DNA of 52,430 nt from Bacteroidota bacterium (GCA_947447995.1 CANFLQ010000007.1:1-52430), one strand, 5' to 3'. Counted from the stretch's first letter, positions 26,887-35,801 are shown. Program-made: numbers and translations. The notes: generated by a model not told the origin, from the sequence alone.

Positions 26887-28854
26887 CTATTTCAAAAGGT
26901 TTTTTAATTCGCTATTTGTTTCTATACTTCTTCCTTTAATAATTACCTTATCTCTGATAAATTTCGGTCGTGATTTTGTTTCATCAACTACTTTGGATAA
27001 GTATTCTCCAATTATTGAAATTGAAAGTAATTGAACTCCGCCAAAAAATAATACAAGTACAATTAAAGTGGGTATTCCATGTGGTAAGTCGGGATACATT
27101 ATTTTTCCGACTACCTGAAATGCAATTGCTAAAAAGGATGCGGCGGTTAATATAAATCCCAAATAACTCATAATTTCTAACGGCAAATAACTAAAGGATA
27201 GAATACCTTTTTTTGCCCACCAAATATTTTTACGCAAGTTATTGGTACTGACGCCGAACATTCGTTCAGGTCGTACATAATCTACTCCTGTTTGTTTAAA
27301 ACCGACCCAGGCTCTTAGACCTCTCAGAAATTGTTCTTTTTCCGGCAAATCCACAATATGTTCCACCACTTTTTTATCTATCAGAGAAAAATCGCCGGCA
27401 TCTTGTGGTATTGTTATGTCTGACATTTTACTGAATATTTTGTAAAAAGTTTTATATGCAAAATTCATGAACATGGAAGCTTCCCTTTTAATGCGTCTTC
27501 CATAAACTACTTGGTATCCATTTTGCCATTGGTCGAAAAACTGTTGGATCATTTCTGGGGGATCCTGAAGGTCGCCATCCATAAGTACAACCGCATCGCC
27601 GGTCGCTATTTCCATACCACTTACAAAAGCCGCTTGTGAACCAAAATTTCGGGAATGTTTGATCGCAATTACATTCAGATCTTTTTCGCAAATTTCCTGT
27701 AATACTTTTTCTGTATCATCTGGCGAATTATCATTCACAAATATGATCTCGTAATTGCAACCTATTTTATGGAATGTTTCAATCAAACGTTGATACATAT
27801 ATGGTATCGCTTGTGCGTCTTTATAACACGCTATAATTGGGCTTATCTTCGCAAGTTTTTTGGGAGAATTAAAGGCTGGCAATATTTTGTTGGTATAATC
27901 AATTGTCTTTTGCCAATCAGCAAATTTCTCTAAACCTTCTTTTAGATTGATCTTCGGTTGCCAATTAATTAACTTTTTAGCTTTATTATAGTTCCCATAC
28001 CATTCCGCTGTATCCCACCCCCTGTTTGCCATAGTTCCCCAAACCAGCTCTTTATCTATATTGAATAATGTTTTGCATGTACCCACTAATTGCTCTAGTG
28101 TAGTTTTATGTCCAGATCCTATGTTTAGCGAATGTCCTGAATTTTTATTATTTACATTATTGGCTGCATCTATAAATGCCTCTACACAATCATCAATATA
28201 AATAAAATCTCTGGTTGTGCTGGGATTTACCAATGGCGGATAACTATTTACTAAAGCACATTCTATTACTTTAGGGATAAGCCTATCAGGTTCTTCCCAG
28301 GGACCGTAAATGGAATATAATCTTAAATTAAGACAGGGAAGGTTATGAAATTTAGCATAATAGGATAATAAGTAACTAGTTGATATTTTTGAAACAGCAT
28401 AATGGCTATTTGGTATCAATTCGTCATCTTCTTTTGGATTTGCGCTGTTTAATCCATATTCGGAACTGCTTCCTGCATGTATATAAGCTTTGATGTTTTT
28501 ACATGCTTCAAGGATATTTACAACGCCGATTATGTTCGTTTCGTAAATTAAACTTGTATTGTTTTGTTTAGAGTAGGCGCCGTAAGCTGAGAGATTAAAA
28601 ATAGTTTTTGGAGCATATTCCTTAAATATAGATTCAATCGATTTTTTATAATTGATGTCGCAATGTAAGATATTTTCCGAAGGTATTTTTAGCAGTCTTA
28701 AACGCCATGCAGAACGGGGGTTATGGGTTATGGCAAAACAATCTTTGCGGTATTTTAAGATCGAATTTAATACGTTAGCACCAATAAATCCACTTGCACC
28801 AAAAATAAAAATGGGGCCATGTAAGCGTTGTATTTTTTCTTTGATCCCTTCCAT
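26887..28854 (-). CDS. Fusion of an extended SDR (epimerase/dehydratase) with a GtrB-like GT2
   Basis: 655 residues with two enzymes in one chain. Residues about 14-330 form an extended SDR with GASGFIG (19-25), the SSSEYG strand and an intact active-site block SHYAVSK. Residues about 340-655 form a GT2 of the polyprenyl-phosphate type with FVNDNSPDD, MDGDLQDPPE, DAGDFSLID and two C-terminal helices ending IIGEYLSKVVDE. The SDR probably makes the nucleotide sugar that the GT2 half loads onto a lipid carrier. The ATG directly follows the stop of the transketolase C-subunit gene (TAAATG). Confidence 0.92.
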   Translation of the reverse strand: MEGIKEKIQRLHGPIFIFGASGFIGANVLNSILKYRKDCFAITHNPRSAWRLRLLKIPSENILHCDINYKKSIESIFKEYAPKTIFNLSAYGAYSKQNNTSLIYETNIIGVVNILEACKNIKAYIHAGSSSEYGLNSANPKEDDELIPNSHYAVSKISTSYLLSYYAKFHNLPCLNLRLYSIYGPWEEPDRLIPKVIECALVNSYPPLVNPSTTRDFIYIDDCVEAFIDAANNVNNKNSGHSLNIGSGHKTTLEQLVGTCKTLFNIDKELVWGTMANRGWDTAEWYGNYNKAKKLINWQPKINLKEGLEKFADWQKTIDYTNKILPAFNSPKKLAKISPIIACYKDAQAIPYMYQRLIETFHKIGCNYEIIFVNDNSPDDTEKVLQEICEKDLNVIAIKHSRNFGSQAAFVSGMEIATGDAVVLMDGDLQDPPEMIQQFFDQWQNGYQVVYGRRIKREASMFMNFAYKTFYKIFSKMSDITIPQDAGDFSLIDKKVVEHIVDLPEKEQFLRGLRAWVGFKQTGVDYVRPERMFGVSTNNLRKNIWWAKKGILSFSYLPLEIMSYLGFILTAASFLAIAFQVVGKIMYPDLPHGIPTLIVLVLFFGGVQLLSISIIGEYLSKVVDETKSRPKFIRDKVIIKGRSIETNSELKNLLK

Positions 28855-29760
28855 TTACAATGCAAAAAGTTTATTTAGTTCTTTTTTTATATTCTCAACA
28901 TCCAGTCCACTTTCCTTTTGATGGAAGTTTTGACTCCCATACAATTTACTTGGATACCCTTTTGCATGTAAACTTACAAATTCTAATTTAGTAATTGTTT
29001 TTTTTGCAAGGAATGATAAAATATGTTCTCCAAGTCCACCGCGCTCTACATGCTCTTCCACAACCATGATTTTCTTTGTTTCAGAAATACTTTTTTCAAG
29101 TGCTTCACTAAATTTTATCATTGGTATTCTCAACACCGTAAACAGATTCACATTATCGTTTTCTGTGATTGCCTCCAATACATTATGCACAACAGGACCC
29201 AATGCAATGATTGTAATTTTAGGGATTTTGGCTTTTATTATTTGATTTATGGGGGATATTTCTATTTGCTCAGGGTATGCTTTTCCCAAGCCTAATCGTA
29301 GATATGCAGGTTTTTTTTCTGCTGTTATTTGTATTAAACAATATGCTACATCCTCTTTAAAGGCTGGCACCCAGCAAGTAATATTGGGCAGTGTGCTTAA
29401 ACATCCAATATCCTCAATTGCATGATGTGTTGCGCCCATTATTCCGTAGCCATACCCTCCACCATTCCCTACTATATATACAGGTAAATTATGAATACAA
29501 ACATCTATTTTTATTTGTTCAAAACAACGGTATACAGCAAAAGGTGCAATGCTATATACAAATGTTTCATAGCCTTTATATGCCAGTCCGGCTGCAACAC
29601 CCACCATATTTTGCTCGGCAACGCCAGCATTTATAAAGCGTTCTTTCGCAATAGTCTGAATGCTTTCTAATGCGTTATAACCAAGATCTCCAGTAATAAA
29701 AACGGATTTTGTATTTGAAGAAATAATCTCTTCTGCCTTTTTTGAAAATTCGTTACGCAT
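28855..29760 (-). CDS. Transketolase, C-terminal subunit (split form)
   Basis: 301 residues covering the pyrimidine-binding and C-terminal domains of transketolase. The catalytic glutamate lies in NAGVAEQNMVGVAAGLA, followed by FAVYRCFEQIKIDV. The C-terminal regulatory-type domain contains MVVEEHVERGGLG. It is about half the size of a one-chain transketolase and needs the adjacent N subunit. It overlaps that gene by eight bases. In this operon the enzyme more likely builds a sugar precursor than serves the pentose phosphate pathway. Confidence 0.92.
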   Translation of the reverse strand: MRNEFSKKAEEIISSNTKSVFITGDLGYNALESIQTIAKERFINAGVAEQNMVGVAAGLAYKGYETFVYSIAPFAVYRCFEQIKIDVCIHNLPVYIVGNGGGYGYGIMGATHHAIEDIGCLSTLPNITCWVPAFKEDVAYCLIQITAEKKPAYLRLGLGKAYPEQIEISPINQIIKAKIPKITIIALGPVVHNVLEAITENDNVNLFTVLRIPMIKFSEALEKSISETKKIMVVEEHVERGGLGEHILSFLAKKTITKLEFVSLHAKGYPSKLYGSQNFHQKESGLDVENIKKELNKLFAL

Positions 29761-30541
29761 TATAATTTTCGTCTAATGAGATTAAGGCCTTTTTATACAT
29801 TTCTTCATTCATAGGCAAGTAATGCCATTCCAATTTATTTTCCATATAATTTACACCTTTACCTTTAATAGTATTGGCAATAATTAATTTTGGCATACCA
29901 TTTTTTTTACTCTTTAGTTCATTTATTCCAAAAATCAAATTCGCTATATTATGTCCTTCAACTTCTATTACTTCAAACCCTATGCTTTCCCATTTAGCTT
30001 TTGCAGCAGTTTCGCCCAGTACATCTTTTGTATTTCCAAAGCCTTGTAAATTATTTTTATCGATTAATACCATTAGGTTATCCAGTTTTTTTGCAACGGC
30101 AAAATGAGCTGCTTCCCAAGTTGTTCCTTCGTTTGTTTCACCGTCGGACATTAAAATAAAAACATTTTCATTGTTTTTTTGCAATTTATTGGCATAAGCA
30201 ATTCCACATCCGATAGGAAAACCGTGTCCTAATGAACCCAAAGCGAAAGGGATATTTTCAAAGGAATTAGCGGAAGGATGTGCGGATAACTTCGTTCCAT
30301 TTTTATAGAATGTAGACAAGGTTGAATCATTTATTTCACCAGTAGAATTTAAAATAGTGTACATAGCAGCAGCTGCATGTCCTTTAGATAAGATAACCCG
30401 TTCATTTTTTGTTTTAATTTCGAACAAGGCTATCAACAAATCAATACAACTTAGGGAACAAGCTATATGTCCTGCATTTGCTTCAAAGTAAAGTGAAAGC
30501 AACTTTTTTCTTAATGCCTTCTGTGTTTGAATATGATGCAT
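29753..30541 (-). CDS. Transketolase, N-terminal subunit (split form)
   Basis: 262 residues forming the thiamine-diphosphate (pyrophosphate-binding) domain. The ThDP motif is SDGETNEGTTWEAA followed by NLMVLIDKNNLQ, with Asp133 and Asn163 or Asn164 as metal ligands; the usual GDG begins SDG here. The substrate loop LSKGHAAAAMY and LGSLGHGFPIGCGIA are conserved. First gene of the four-gene minus-strand operon transketolase N, transketolase C, SDR-GT2, methyltransferase. No promoter box could be placed with confidence. Confidence 0.92.
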   Translation of the reverse strand: MHHIQTQKALRKKLLSLYFEANAGHIACSLSCIDLLIALFEIKTKNERVILSKGHAAAAMYTILNSTGEINDSTLSTFYKNGTKLSAHPSANSFENIPFALGSLGHGFPIGCGIAYANKLQKNNENVFILMSDGETNEGTTWEAAHFAVAKKLDNLMVLIDKNNLQGFGNTKDVLGETAAKAKWESIGFEVIEVEGHNIANLIFGINELKSKKNGMPKLIIANTIKGKGVNYMENKLEWHYLPMNEEMYKKALISLDENYNA

Positions 30542-30563
30542 TTAAAATTCTATTTACATTAAT

Positions 30564-30680
30564 CTATTGTTTGTTTTCATCAATTACTTTGGTATCCATC
30601 ACATTACATAAACCATTGTCCAATAGTACAAAGGCAAAATATGGAGCATCGCCAACAATATACCCTAAATTATGCCTTGA
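30564..30680 (-). pseudogene. Short relic of an unrecognised gene
   Basis: The minus strand has an open frame ending with a TAG at 30564. It reads HNLGYIVGDAPYFAFVLLDN, then GLCNVMDTKVIDENKQ, with natural-looking codon use but no start codon. A stop precedes it, and the neighbouring frame upstream (YYHNKQRFRVTSNQG) looks like a frameshifted continuation. The segment lies between the doxX stop and the transketolase start. I do not recognise the family. Confidence 0.35.
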
Positions 30681-30737
30681 TTACTTGTTACTCTAAACCG
30701 TTGCTTATTGTGATAATACCCTGTACCTAAGCTGAAC

Positions 30738-31121
30738 TTATTTTTTAGTAAACGAAGATAACATTTCAGGATTACGAAGCCAATTAGCAATCCAAAGAAG
30801 TACCAAAATAATAGCTTGAAAACTATAAGGTTCTCCTTGCCCCATGTGTACCACAATGGCTCCACCCATGTGGGAGCTTAACAATAAAACCCCAAGTGAC
30901 GAAGTTCTTGGAATAATAAATAAAAGCGCAGCAAGCAGTTCACCACCTCCAATAAGCATTTCCTTTCCGGTTAAGCCCAATTTAGCAAAAGAGGCAACAA
31001 CTTGTTCTCCTCCCATTAATTTCATGGAAGCACTAAAAAGAAACAACGCACCTAATAAGCCTACCAATACCCAGGTTGCAATTTTTCTACCTTTCGAAAT
31101 TTCAGTTTGTTCGTTTGTCAC
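30738..31121 (-). CDS. DoxX family membrane protein
   Basis: 127 residues with four predicted membrane helices and the DoxX-like pattern GLLGALFLFSASMKLMGGE, GGGELLAALLFIIPRT and SSHMGGAIVVHMGQGE. DoxX relatives are small inner-membrane proteins of mostly unknown function, sometimes tied to redox processes. The next gene upstream on the same strand encodes a VOC protein. Confidence 0.88.
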   Translation of the reverse strand: MTNEQTEISKGRKIATWVLVGLLGALFLFSASMKLMGGEQVVASFAKLGLTGKEMLIGGGELLAALLFIIPRTSSLGVLLLSSHMGGAIVVHMGQGEPYSFQAIILVLLWIANWLRNPEMLSSFTKK

Positions 31122-31164
31122 GATATGTAATTTTTAAATTTATAATTTAGTTTTATTAGCACAT

Positions 31165-31172
31165 CAAATGTA
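31165..31172 (-). promoter_or_regulatory. -7 promoter element for doxX
   Basis: The minus strand reads TACATTTG (TAnnTTTG), 43 bases upstream of the doxX start and just after the stop of the VOC gene at 31194. Confidence 0.45.
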
Positions 31173-31193
31173 GAAAAATATTGAGGGTAAAAT

Positions 31194-31628
31194 TTATTTT
31201 TTTACCCTTTTGGAATCAAAGTCCACCATCCATTCAATACCGTATTTATCTCTAAACATACCAAAATAAGTACCCCAAGGACTTTCTCCAATAGGCATTT
31301 CAATTTGTCCTCCTGCTGATAGCCCTATAAATAAATGGTCTGCTTCTTCTTTGCTTTCTGCATTAATTACAATTTTGCTTCTGTTCTCATTTTCGTTTGT
31401 TCGTCCCATTATTTCAGGCACATCATTAGCCATTAAAATACTTTTACCGATTGGTAAAGCAATGTGCATTATTTTATTTGCTTCATTTTCTGCTACTGAA
31501 AATTCAGCACTTGCTAAATCTTTGAAACGCATTATTTTTGCAAACTCTCCGCCAAATACTGATTTGTAAAAATTGAATGCTTCTTCGGCATTTCCGTTGA
31601 AGTTGATGTGAGGATTTATTTGTGCCAT
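31194..31628 (-). CDS. VOC family protein, PhnB/3-demethylubiquinone-like
   Basis: 144 residues from the chosen ATG at 31628 (MAQINPHINFNGNAEEAF). This matches the usual start of the PhnB-like glyoxalase-fold family; a longer frame to 31721 would add 31 residues unlike the family. Typical blocks are FYKSVFGGEF, HIALPIGKSILMAND, and PWGTYFGMFRDKYGIEWMVDF at the end. The fold is that of metal-dependent glyoxalase/dioxygenase proteins, but the substrate is unknown. It lies 35 bases downstream of a second VOC gene on the same strand. Confidence 0.88.
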   Translation of the reverse strand: MAQINPHINFNGNAEEAFNFYKSVFGGEFAKIMRFKDLASAEFSVAENEANKIMHIALPIGKSILMANDVPEIMGRTNENENRSKIVINAESKEEADHLFIGLSAGGQIEMPIGESPWGTYFGMFRDKYGIEWMVDFDSKRVKK

Positions 31629-31663
31629 AATTTTATTTATAAAATTATTAGAATTAATTGAGT

Positions 31664-32083
31664 TTAAGCGTTTGCTTGCTCTTTTGGAAACTTGGTAATG
31701 TCCATATAAAAAACTTCCCAAGTATGTCCATCAAAATCTTCAATAGTTCGCTGCTGCATAAATCCATAATCTTTCATTTCGCTTGGTTCTGTACCACCTG
31801 CATTTAGTCCATTTGCAATAATGGTATTTACTTGGTCAATACTGTCAACAGATAACGAAAAAAGTGCCGCCAAATTTGATTTTGTGTCAGCAATTGGTTT
31901 GGTTGCAAAGCCTGCAAACTTTTCGTGTGTCATTATCATCACAAAAATGTTTTCACCCCAAACCATACACTTTCCTGTGTTGTCCGAAAATTGAGGATTG
32001 TTTGTAAATCCTAATGCAGTATAAAAATCCATTGATTTTTGAAGATCCTTCACTGCTAAATTGATAAAAATTTGTTTTGCCAT
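31664..32083 (-). CDS. VOC family protein, glyoxalase/bleomycin-resistance-like
   Basis: 139 residues from the ATG at 32083 (MAKQIFINLAVKDLQKSMDFY), the standard start for this group; upstream in-frame sequence to 32176 is unlike the family. Features are KSMDFYTALGF, FVMIMTHEKF and the C-terminal DFDGHTWEVFYMD with the glutamate expected as a metal ligand. Function is not defined. It pairs with the VOC gene at 31194. Confidence 0.88.
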   Translation of the reverse strand: MAKQIFINLAVKDLQKSMDFYTALGFTNNPQFSDNTGKCMVWGENIFVMIMTHEKFAGFATKPIADTKSNLAALFSLSVDSIDQVNTIIANGLNAGGTEPSEMKDYGFMQQRTIEDFDGHTWEVFYMDITKFPKEQANA

Positions 32084-32100
32084 TTTAGTATTTTTTTTGT

Positions 32101-32108
32101 CAAAGTTA
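32101..32108 (-). promoter_or_regulatory. -7 promoter element for the VOC pair
   Basis: The minus strand reads TAACTTTG (TAnnTTTG), 17 bases upstream of the start at 32083. Confidence 0.45.
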
Positions 32109-32215
32109 AAAAAGATTTTTGCTTTATGTGTGTGTTGGTGTATTTTGCTCAACAACGTGGTTAAAAAGCATTGCAAAATATGTTAAAAAACAGAAAATAA
32201 AAGTAAAACACGCTC

Positions 32216-32223
32216 TATCTTTG
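32216..32223 (+). promoter_or_regulatory. -7 promoter element for the plus-strand ATP-grasp/alpha-E/transglutaminase genes
   Basis: TATCTTTG (TAnnTTTG) about 117 bases before the ATG at 32341, implying a leader of roughly 110 bases. No clear -33 box. Confidence 0.4.
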
Positions 32224-32340
32224 TTGCAGAAAAACAACAGTACAATTTTGATATAAAAATTTAGAATGGAATCTCATAATAAACTTTACTTAAAACCAAT
32301 ATTACATCGACAGAGTGATTAAAATTAACTAAACAAAAAA

Positions 32341-33828
32341 ATGATTATGGAAGCAAGTGTACTTAAATTACCGGAATCGGAATTATTTACCGATTATTAT
32401 TTCAAAGAAAACACATTTGATGAAGTTTTTAAAAAAAACTCCCCAGCCAATGCTTACTATAATCGTTTGTTATCGCTTATATCCTCCTACTCTACCAATG
32501 AGTTTAAAATTTTAAACGAGTCCACAAAAAAAAGTTTTATTAGTCGTGGTGTTACGTTCGCTACTTATTCGGACAACCCTAAAGGCAACGAACGTATTTT
32601 CCCTTTTGATCTTTTTCCTAGAATAATTCCTCAATCGGAATGGCGCGTGCTTGAAAAAGGTTTAAAACAGAGAAACAGAGCCATCAACTTATTTATAGAC
32701 GATTTGTATCACGACAGTAAAATACTACGAGATAAAATTGTTCCGGTAGATTTGATTTTATCCTGCTCCAACTACAACCGTTATATGAAGGACTTTAAAC
32801 CTACTGGCGGAGTGTACAATCATATTTCGGGAACGGACATTATCAAACACAACGATGGAAAATATTATGTATTGGAAGATAACGTGCGTTGCCCATCAGG
32901 TGTAAGTTATGTGCTAGCTAACCGCGATGCCATGAAAAAAACGATACCAAGTGTTTTCTCTAACTTTAATATTTCGCCTGTTTCGGATTATCCCGAAGCA
33001 TTGCAAGAGATGATGCACAGCGTAAAATCCGATAAAGTAGATAATCCTAACTGTGTAGTGTTAACTCCTGGAGCTTACAACTCGGCGTATTACGAACACT
33101 CGTTCCTTGCGCAAAGCATGGGCATTGAACTGGTGGAAGGTAGAGATATGTTTACCGACAACGATTTTGTATACATGCACACCGTATATGGCGCTAAACG
33201 TGTAGATGTGATATACCGTCGTATTGATGATGATTTTATTGATCCATTGGTGTTTCGTCCCGACTCAGCATTGGGTGTACCCGGATTAATGTCGGCTTAC
33301 CGCAAAGGCAATGTTACTATCTTAAATGCACCCGGCACAGGCATTGCCGATGACAAAGCGGTGTATGCCTATATGCCGGAAATAATAAAATATTATTTGG
33401 ATGAGGAACCTATTTTAAATAACGTACCAACTTACCGTTGTGATGTAAAACAGGAAATGGATTATGTGCTGGAACATATTGCCGAACTGGTGGTAAAACC
33501 CGTGGATCAATCGGGTGGATACGGCATCTTCATCGGCAACCAAGCAACTCAAGCGCAAATAGAGGAACAAAAAAACATTATCAAAGCGCATCCGCGTGGG
33601 TACATTGCGCAACCTACCATGAGCCTGTCGGTACATTCAACTTTTATTGAAGATGAAAATAAATTTGAACCCCGTCACATCGACCTTAGAACATATACCT
33701 TGTTAAGTCCTGATAAGGAGTTTGTATTAAAAGGTGGCTTATCGAGGGTTGCACTCAAAAAAGGAAACCTGATTGTAAATTCTTCGCAAGGTGGCGGAAG
33801 TAAAGATACTTGGGTGATGGAAGAGTAA
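32341..33828 (+). CDS. Circularly permuted ATP-grasp protein (DUF404/DUF407)
   Basis: 495 residues of the circularly permuted ATP-grasp family. Characteristic blocks are FPFDLFPRIIP-SEW near 95, the DNVRCPSGVSYVLANR motif near 180, VDVIYRRIDDDFIDP near 290, and VVKPVDQSGGYGIFIG near 385, a glycine-rich nucleotide loop. The C-terminal SSQGGGSKDTWVMEE is conserved. ATP-grasp enzymes join carboxylates to amines or thiols, so a peptide-like ligase is expected; the substrate is unknown. First of three same-strand genes, followed by alpha-E and transglutaminase genes, the standard partners. Confidence 0.93.
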   Translation: MIMEASVLKLPESELFTDYYFKENTFDEVFKKNSPANAYYNRLLSLISSYSTNEFKILNESTKKSFISRGVTFATYSDNPKGNERIFPFDLFPRIIPQSEWRVLEKGLKQRNRAINLFIDDLYHDSKILRDKIVPVDLILSCSNYNRYMKDFKPTGGVYNHISGTDIIKHNDGKYYVLEDNVRCPSGVSYVLANRDAMKKTIPSVFSNFNISPVSDYPEALQEMMHSVKSDKVDNPNCVVLTPGAYNSAYYEHSFLAQSMGIELVEGRDMFTDNDFVYMHTVYGAKRVDVIYRRIDDDFIDPLVFRPDSALGVPGLMSAYRKGNVTILNAPGTGIADDKAVYAYMPEIIKYYLDEEPILNNVPTYRCDVKQEMDYVLEHIAELVVKPVDQSGGYGIFIGNQATQAQIEEQKNIIKAHPRGYIAQPTMSLSVHSTFIEDENKFEPRHIDLRTYTLLSPDKEFVLKGGLSRVALKKGNLIVNSSQGGGSKDTWVMEE

Positions 33829-33851
33829 ATAGATTAGCCGATTGTCAATGT

Positions 33852-33880
33852 GCTAATTGTCAATTAAAAAAACAATTAGC
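33852..33880 (+). terminator. AT-rich hairpin after the ATP-grasp gene
   Basis: GCTAATTG and CAATTAGC form an 8-base perfect stem 24 bases after the stop codon, followed by TTATTCTG and an A-run. Low stability; possibly an attenuating hairpin rather than a true terminator. Confidence 0.3.
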
Positions 33881-33970
33881 TTATTCTGAAAAAAAAATAG
33901 TATATAAATTATAATTAGATAACCTTTACATCAGACTGTGACCTAACAATTTTTTACCATAAATAATCAA

Positions 33971-33996
33971 TCGATAATCAGCACATTGATTATCGA
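33971..33996 (+). promoter_or_regulatory. Perfect hairpin in the leader of the alpha-E gene
   Basis: TCGATAATCA and TGATTATCGA are exact reverse complements around a GCACAT loop, ending 15 bases before the ATG at 34012. It could regulate translation or be a dispersed repeat; it could also be an operator. Confidence 0.4.
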
Positions 33997-34011
33997 ATAA
34001 TCAATAAAAAT

Positions 34012-34947
34012 ATGCTATCACGTGTTGCCGACAACCTGTTTTGGATGGGTAGGTATTTAGAACGAAGCGAACATTTGGCTCGTTTTTTAAATGTACAATA
34101 TTTTTCGTCAATAGAACTGCCCTATCCGCAAATGCGGGAACAGGCATTGCTATCAGTATTAAATATGGCAGGAACAGAATTAGAAAATGATAAACCTACC
34201 GAGGAAGAAATACTTTTTTCGGTTGGGCTGGATGGCGATAACCCTGCTTCTATTTTATCTGCCGTTTATAGTGGTCGAGAAAACGCCCGAAGCGTGCGTG
34301 ATTCTTTATCTACGGAAGTATGGGAAGCTTTTAATAAGTATTACCTCTTTGTTTCGGATTACCCTGTAAGTGTTTATAAAACAAAAGGGTTGGATAATTT
34401 TACAACCGGCAGTATTAACCATTGCGCCATTGTAAAAGGTAAAATCCATCAAACATTGCTGCGCAACGAAACGTTTCACTTTTTACAAATTGGGAAACAT
34501 ATTGAGCGTGCCATACAAATCATTCGTATTATGCTTAGTAAAATGGCAGACATCAACGAAGTAAACAAACTAAAAGTGGGCAGTACCCTAGAACTACAAC
34601 AATGGAACATTATTTTAGATTGCCTTGAGGCGAAGGATATGTGTCGTAAACATTACCATTCCTTACCCAACAAACACAATACAATTGACTTTTTGCTGTT
34701 TACTCCCAACTTTCCGTTTTCGGTAGCTTATAACTTAGGCTTTGTGTATAAACATTTGCAACTGATCAACAAAGCAAAAGATGAAAAACCGGGATCTCTG
34801 GAGTTTAAAGTAGGTAAGGTAATTAATGATTTTCGTTATCGTGAAATGGAGGATTTTAAAGATGATATTCCTAGTTTTTTACAGGAAACACTTGATAAAA
34901 TTTACTTGATTTGTAACGAAATTCACAACGAATATTTTAAGTATTAA
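34012..34947 (+). CDS. Alpha-E domain protein (DUF403)
   Basis: 311 residues, nearly all helical. The family start MLSRVADNLFWMGRYLERSEH with the paired E/R motif is clear, as are SILSAVYSGRENARSVRDSLS near 80 and GKHIERAIQIIRIML near 160. Alpha-E proteins always occur with circularly permuted ATP-grasp and transglutaminase-like proteins and are suspected partners in peptide synthesis or modification. The same domain is fused to the ATP-grasp in the protein at 40388-42955. Its stop overlaps the next start by one base (TAATG). Confidence 0.93.
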   Translation: MLSRVADNLFWMGRYLERSEHLARFLNVQYFSSIELPYPQMREQALLSVLNMAGTELENDKPTEEEILFSVGLDGDNPASILSAVYSGRENARSVRDSLSTEVWEAFNKYYLFVSDYPVSVYKTKGLDNFTTGSINHCAIVKGKIHQTLLRNETFHFLQIGKHIERAIQIIRIMLSKMADINEVNKLKVGSTLELQQWNIILDCLEAKDMCRKHYHSLPNKHNTIDFLLFTPNFPFSVAYNLGFVYKHLQLINKAKDEKPGSLEFKVGKVINDFRYREMEDFKDDIPSFLQETLDKIYLICNEIHNEYFKY

Positions 34948-35801
34948 TGGCTCTTTATAACATTCGTTACGAAACTGTAAATAATTATAACAGTCCGGTT
35001 AACGAAGCATACCTTAACTTTTTGATCATCCCACAAGAAACGGAAGATCAACACTGCTTTAACCTAAGCATAGAGAGCAATCACAAAGCTGAAGCTCAGT
35101 TCAGCGAAACGTTGTACGGAGCAAAAGCTGCATTATTCAGGCTTAAAGGTCCGTTCATATTATTTGAACTCACCATGACCGTTCAGGTAGAAAAACAGTT
35201 ATGGAACTTCCCATCATTTAAAAACATTTCAATTGCAGATGAAAGAGCAATTTTGGAAGATCATATTTTTAAGGTGAAAAATAAAGATTTTATTATTCCT
35301 ACAACGCTTACCGAAATTAATGCTAACCAACTTCCTCCGGAAACTTTTATATTACCTAGTGAAACGGTGTTTCAGTATGTGCAACGCATCAATACTTTTT
35401 TACACTATTTTTTAAGTTACGAAGCAAATGTTACCACTCCTATAACCACTTTGCCGGAAATTATTCAACTCAGAAAAGGTGTTTGTCAGGATTACTCCCA
35501 TTTATTTATTGGCATTATGCGCCATAATGGGATTCCGGTACGTTATGTTTCGGGATATTTGAATCAGGGAAAACAATACATTGGTGCTGCCGCAATGCAT
35601 GCCTGGGTAGAAGTATTTGTGCCTTCAATTGGATGGCTAGGCATTGACCCTACCAACAATATTTTTGTAAACGAACATTATATAAAAGTTGCGCATGGCT
35701 GCGATTACATTGATTGCACTACTGTAAAAGGTGTGTATCTGTCTGATAGCGGTGGCACTACTTCGTATAGCGTACAGATAACAGAACAACAAAGTCAGTA
35801 G
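34947..35801 (+). CDS. Transglutaminase-like cysteine protease family protein
   Basis: 284 residues. An N-terminal beta-rich Bact_transglu_N-like domain (about 1-120) precedes the transglutaminase core. The catalytic triad is complete: Cys180 in KGVCQDYSHL, His218 in AAMHAWVEVF and Asp234 in WLGIDPTNN. Bacterial members are likely peptidases or amidases rather than cross-linkers. Translation is coupled to the alpha-E gene by a one-base overlap, completing the three-gene unit. Confidence 0.93.
   Translation: MALYNIRYETVNNYNSPVNEAYLNFLIIPQETEDQHCFNLSIESNHKAEAQFSETLYGAKAALFRLKGPFILFELTMTVQVEKQLWNFPSFKNISIADERAILEDHIFKVKNKDFIIPTTLTEINANQLPPETFILPSETVFQYVQRINTFLHYFLSYEANVTTPITTLPEIIQLRKGVCQDYSHLFIGIMRHNGIPVRYVSGYLNQGKQYIGAAAMHAWVEVFVPSIGWLGIDPTNNIFVNEHYIKVAHGCDYIDCTTVKGVYLSDSGGTTSYSVQITEQQSQ

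Noticed and set aside
27488-27691. 67-residue minus-strand frame inside the SDR-GT2 fusion gene
   Set aside because: It is an alternative frame of the GT2 domain, whose motifs are intact in the main frame.
31629-31721. Longer start for the VOC protein at 31194
   Set aside because: The extra 31 residues overlap the neighbouring VOC gene's end, and the family starts at MAQINPHINF.
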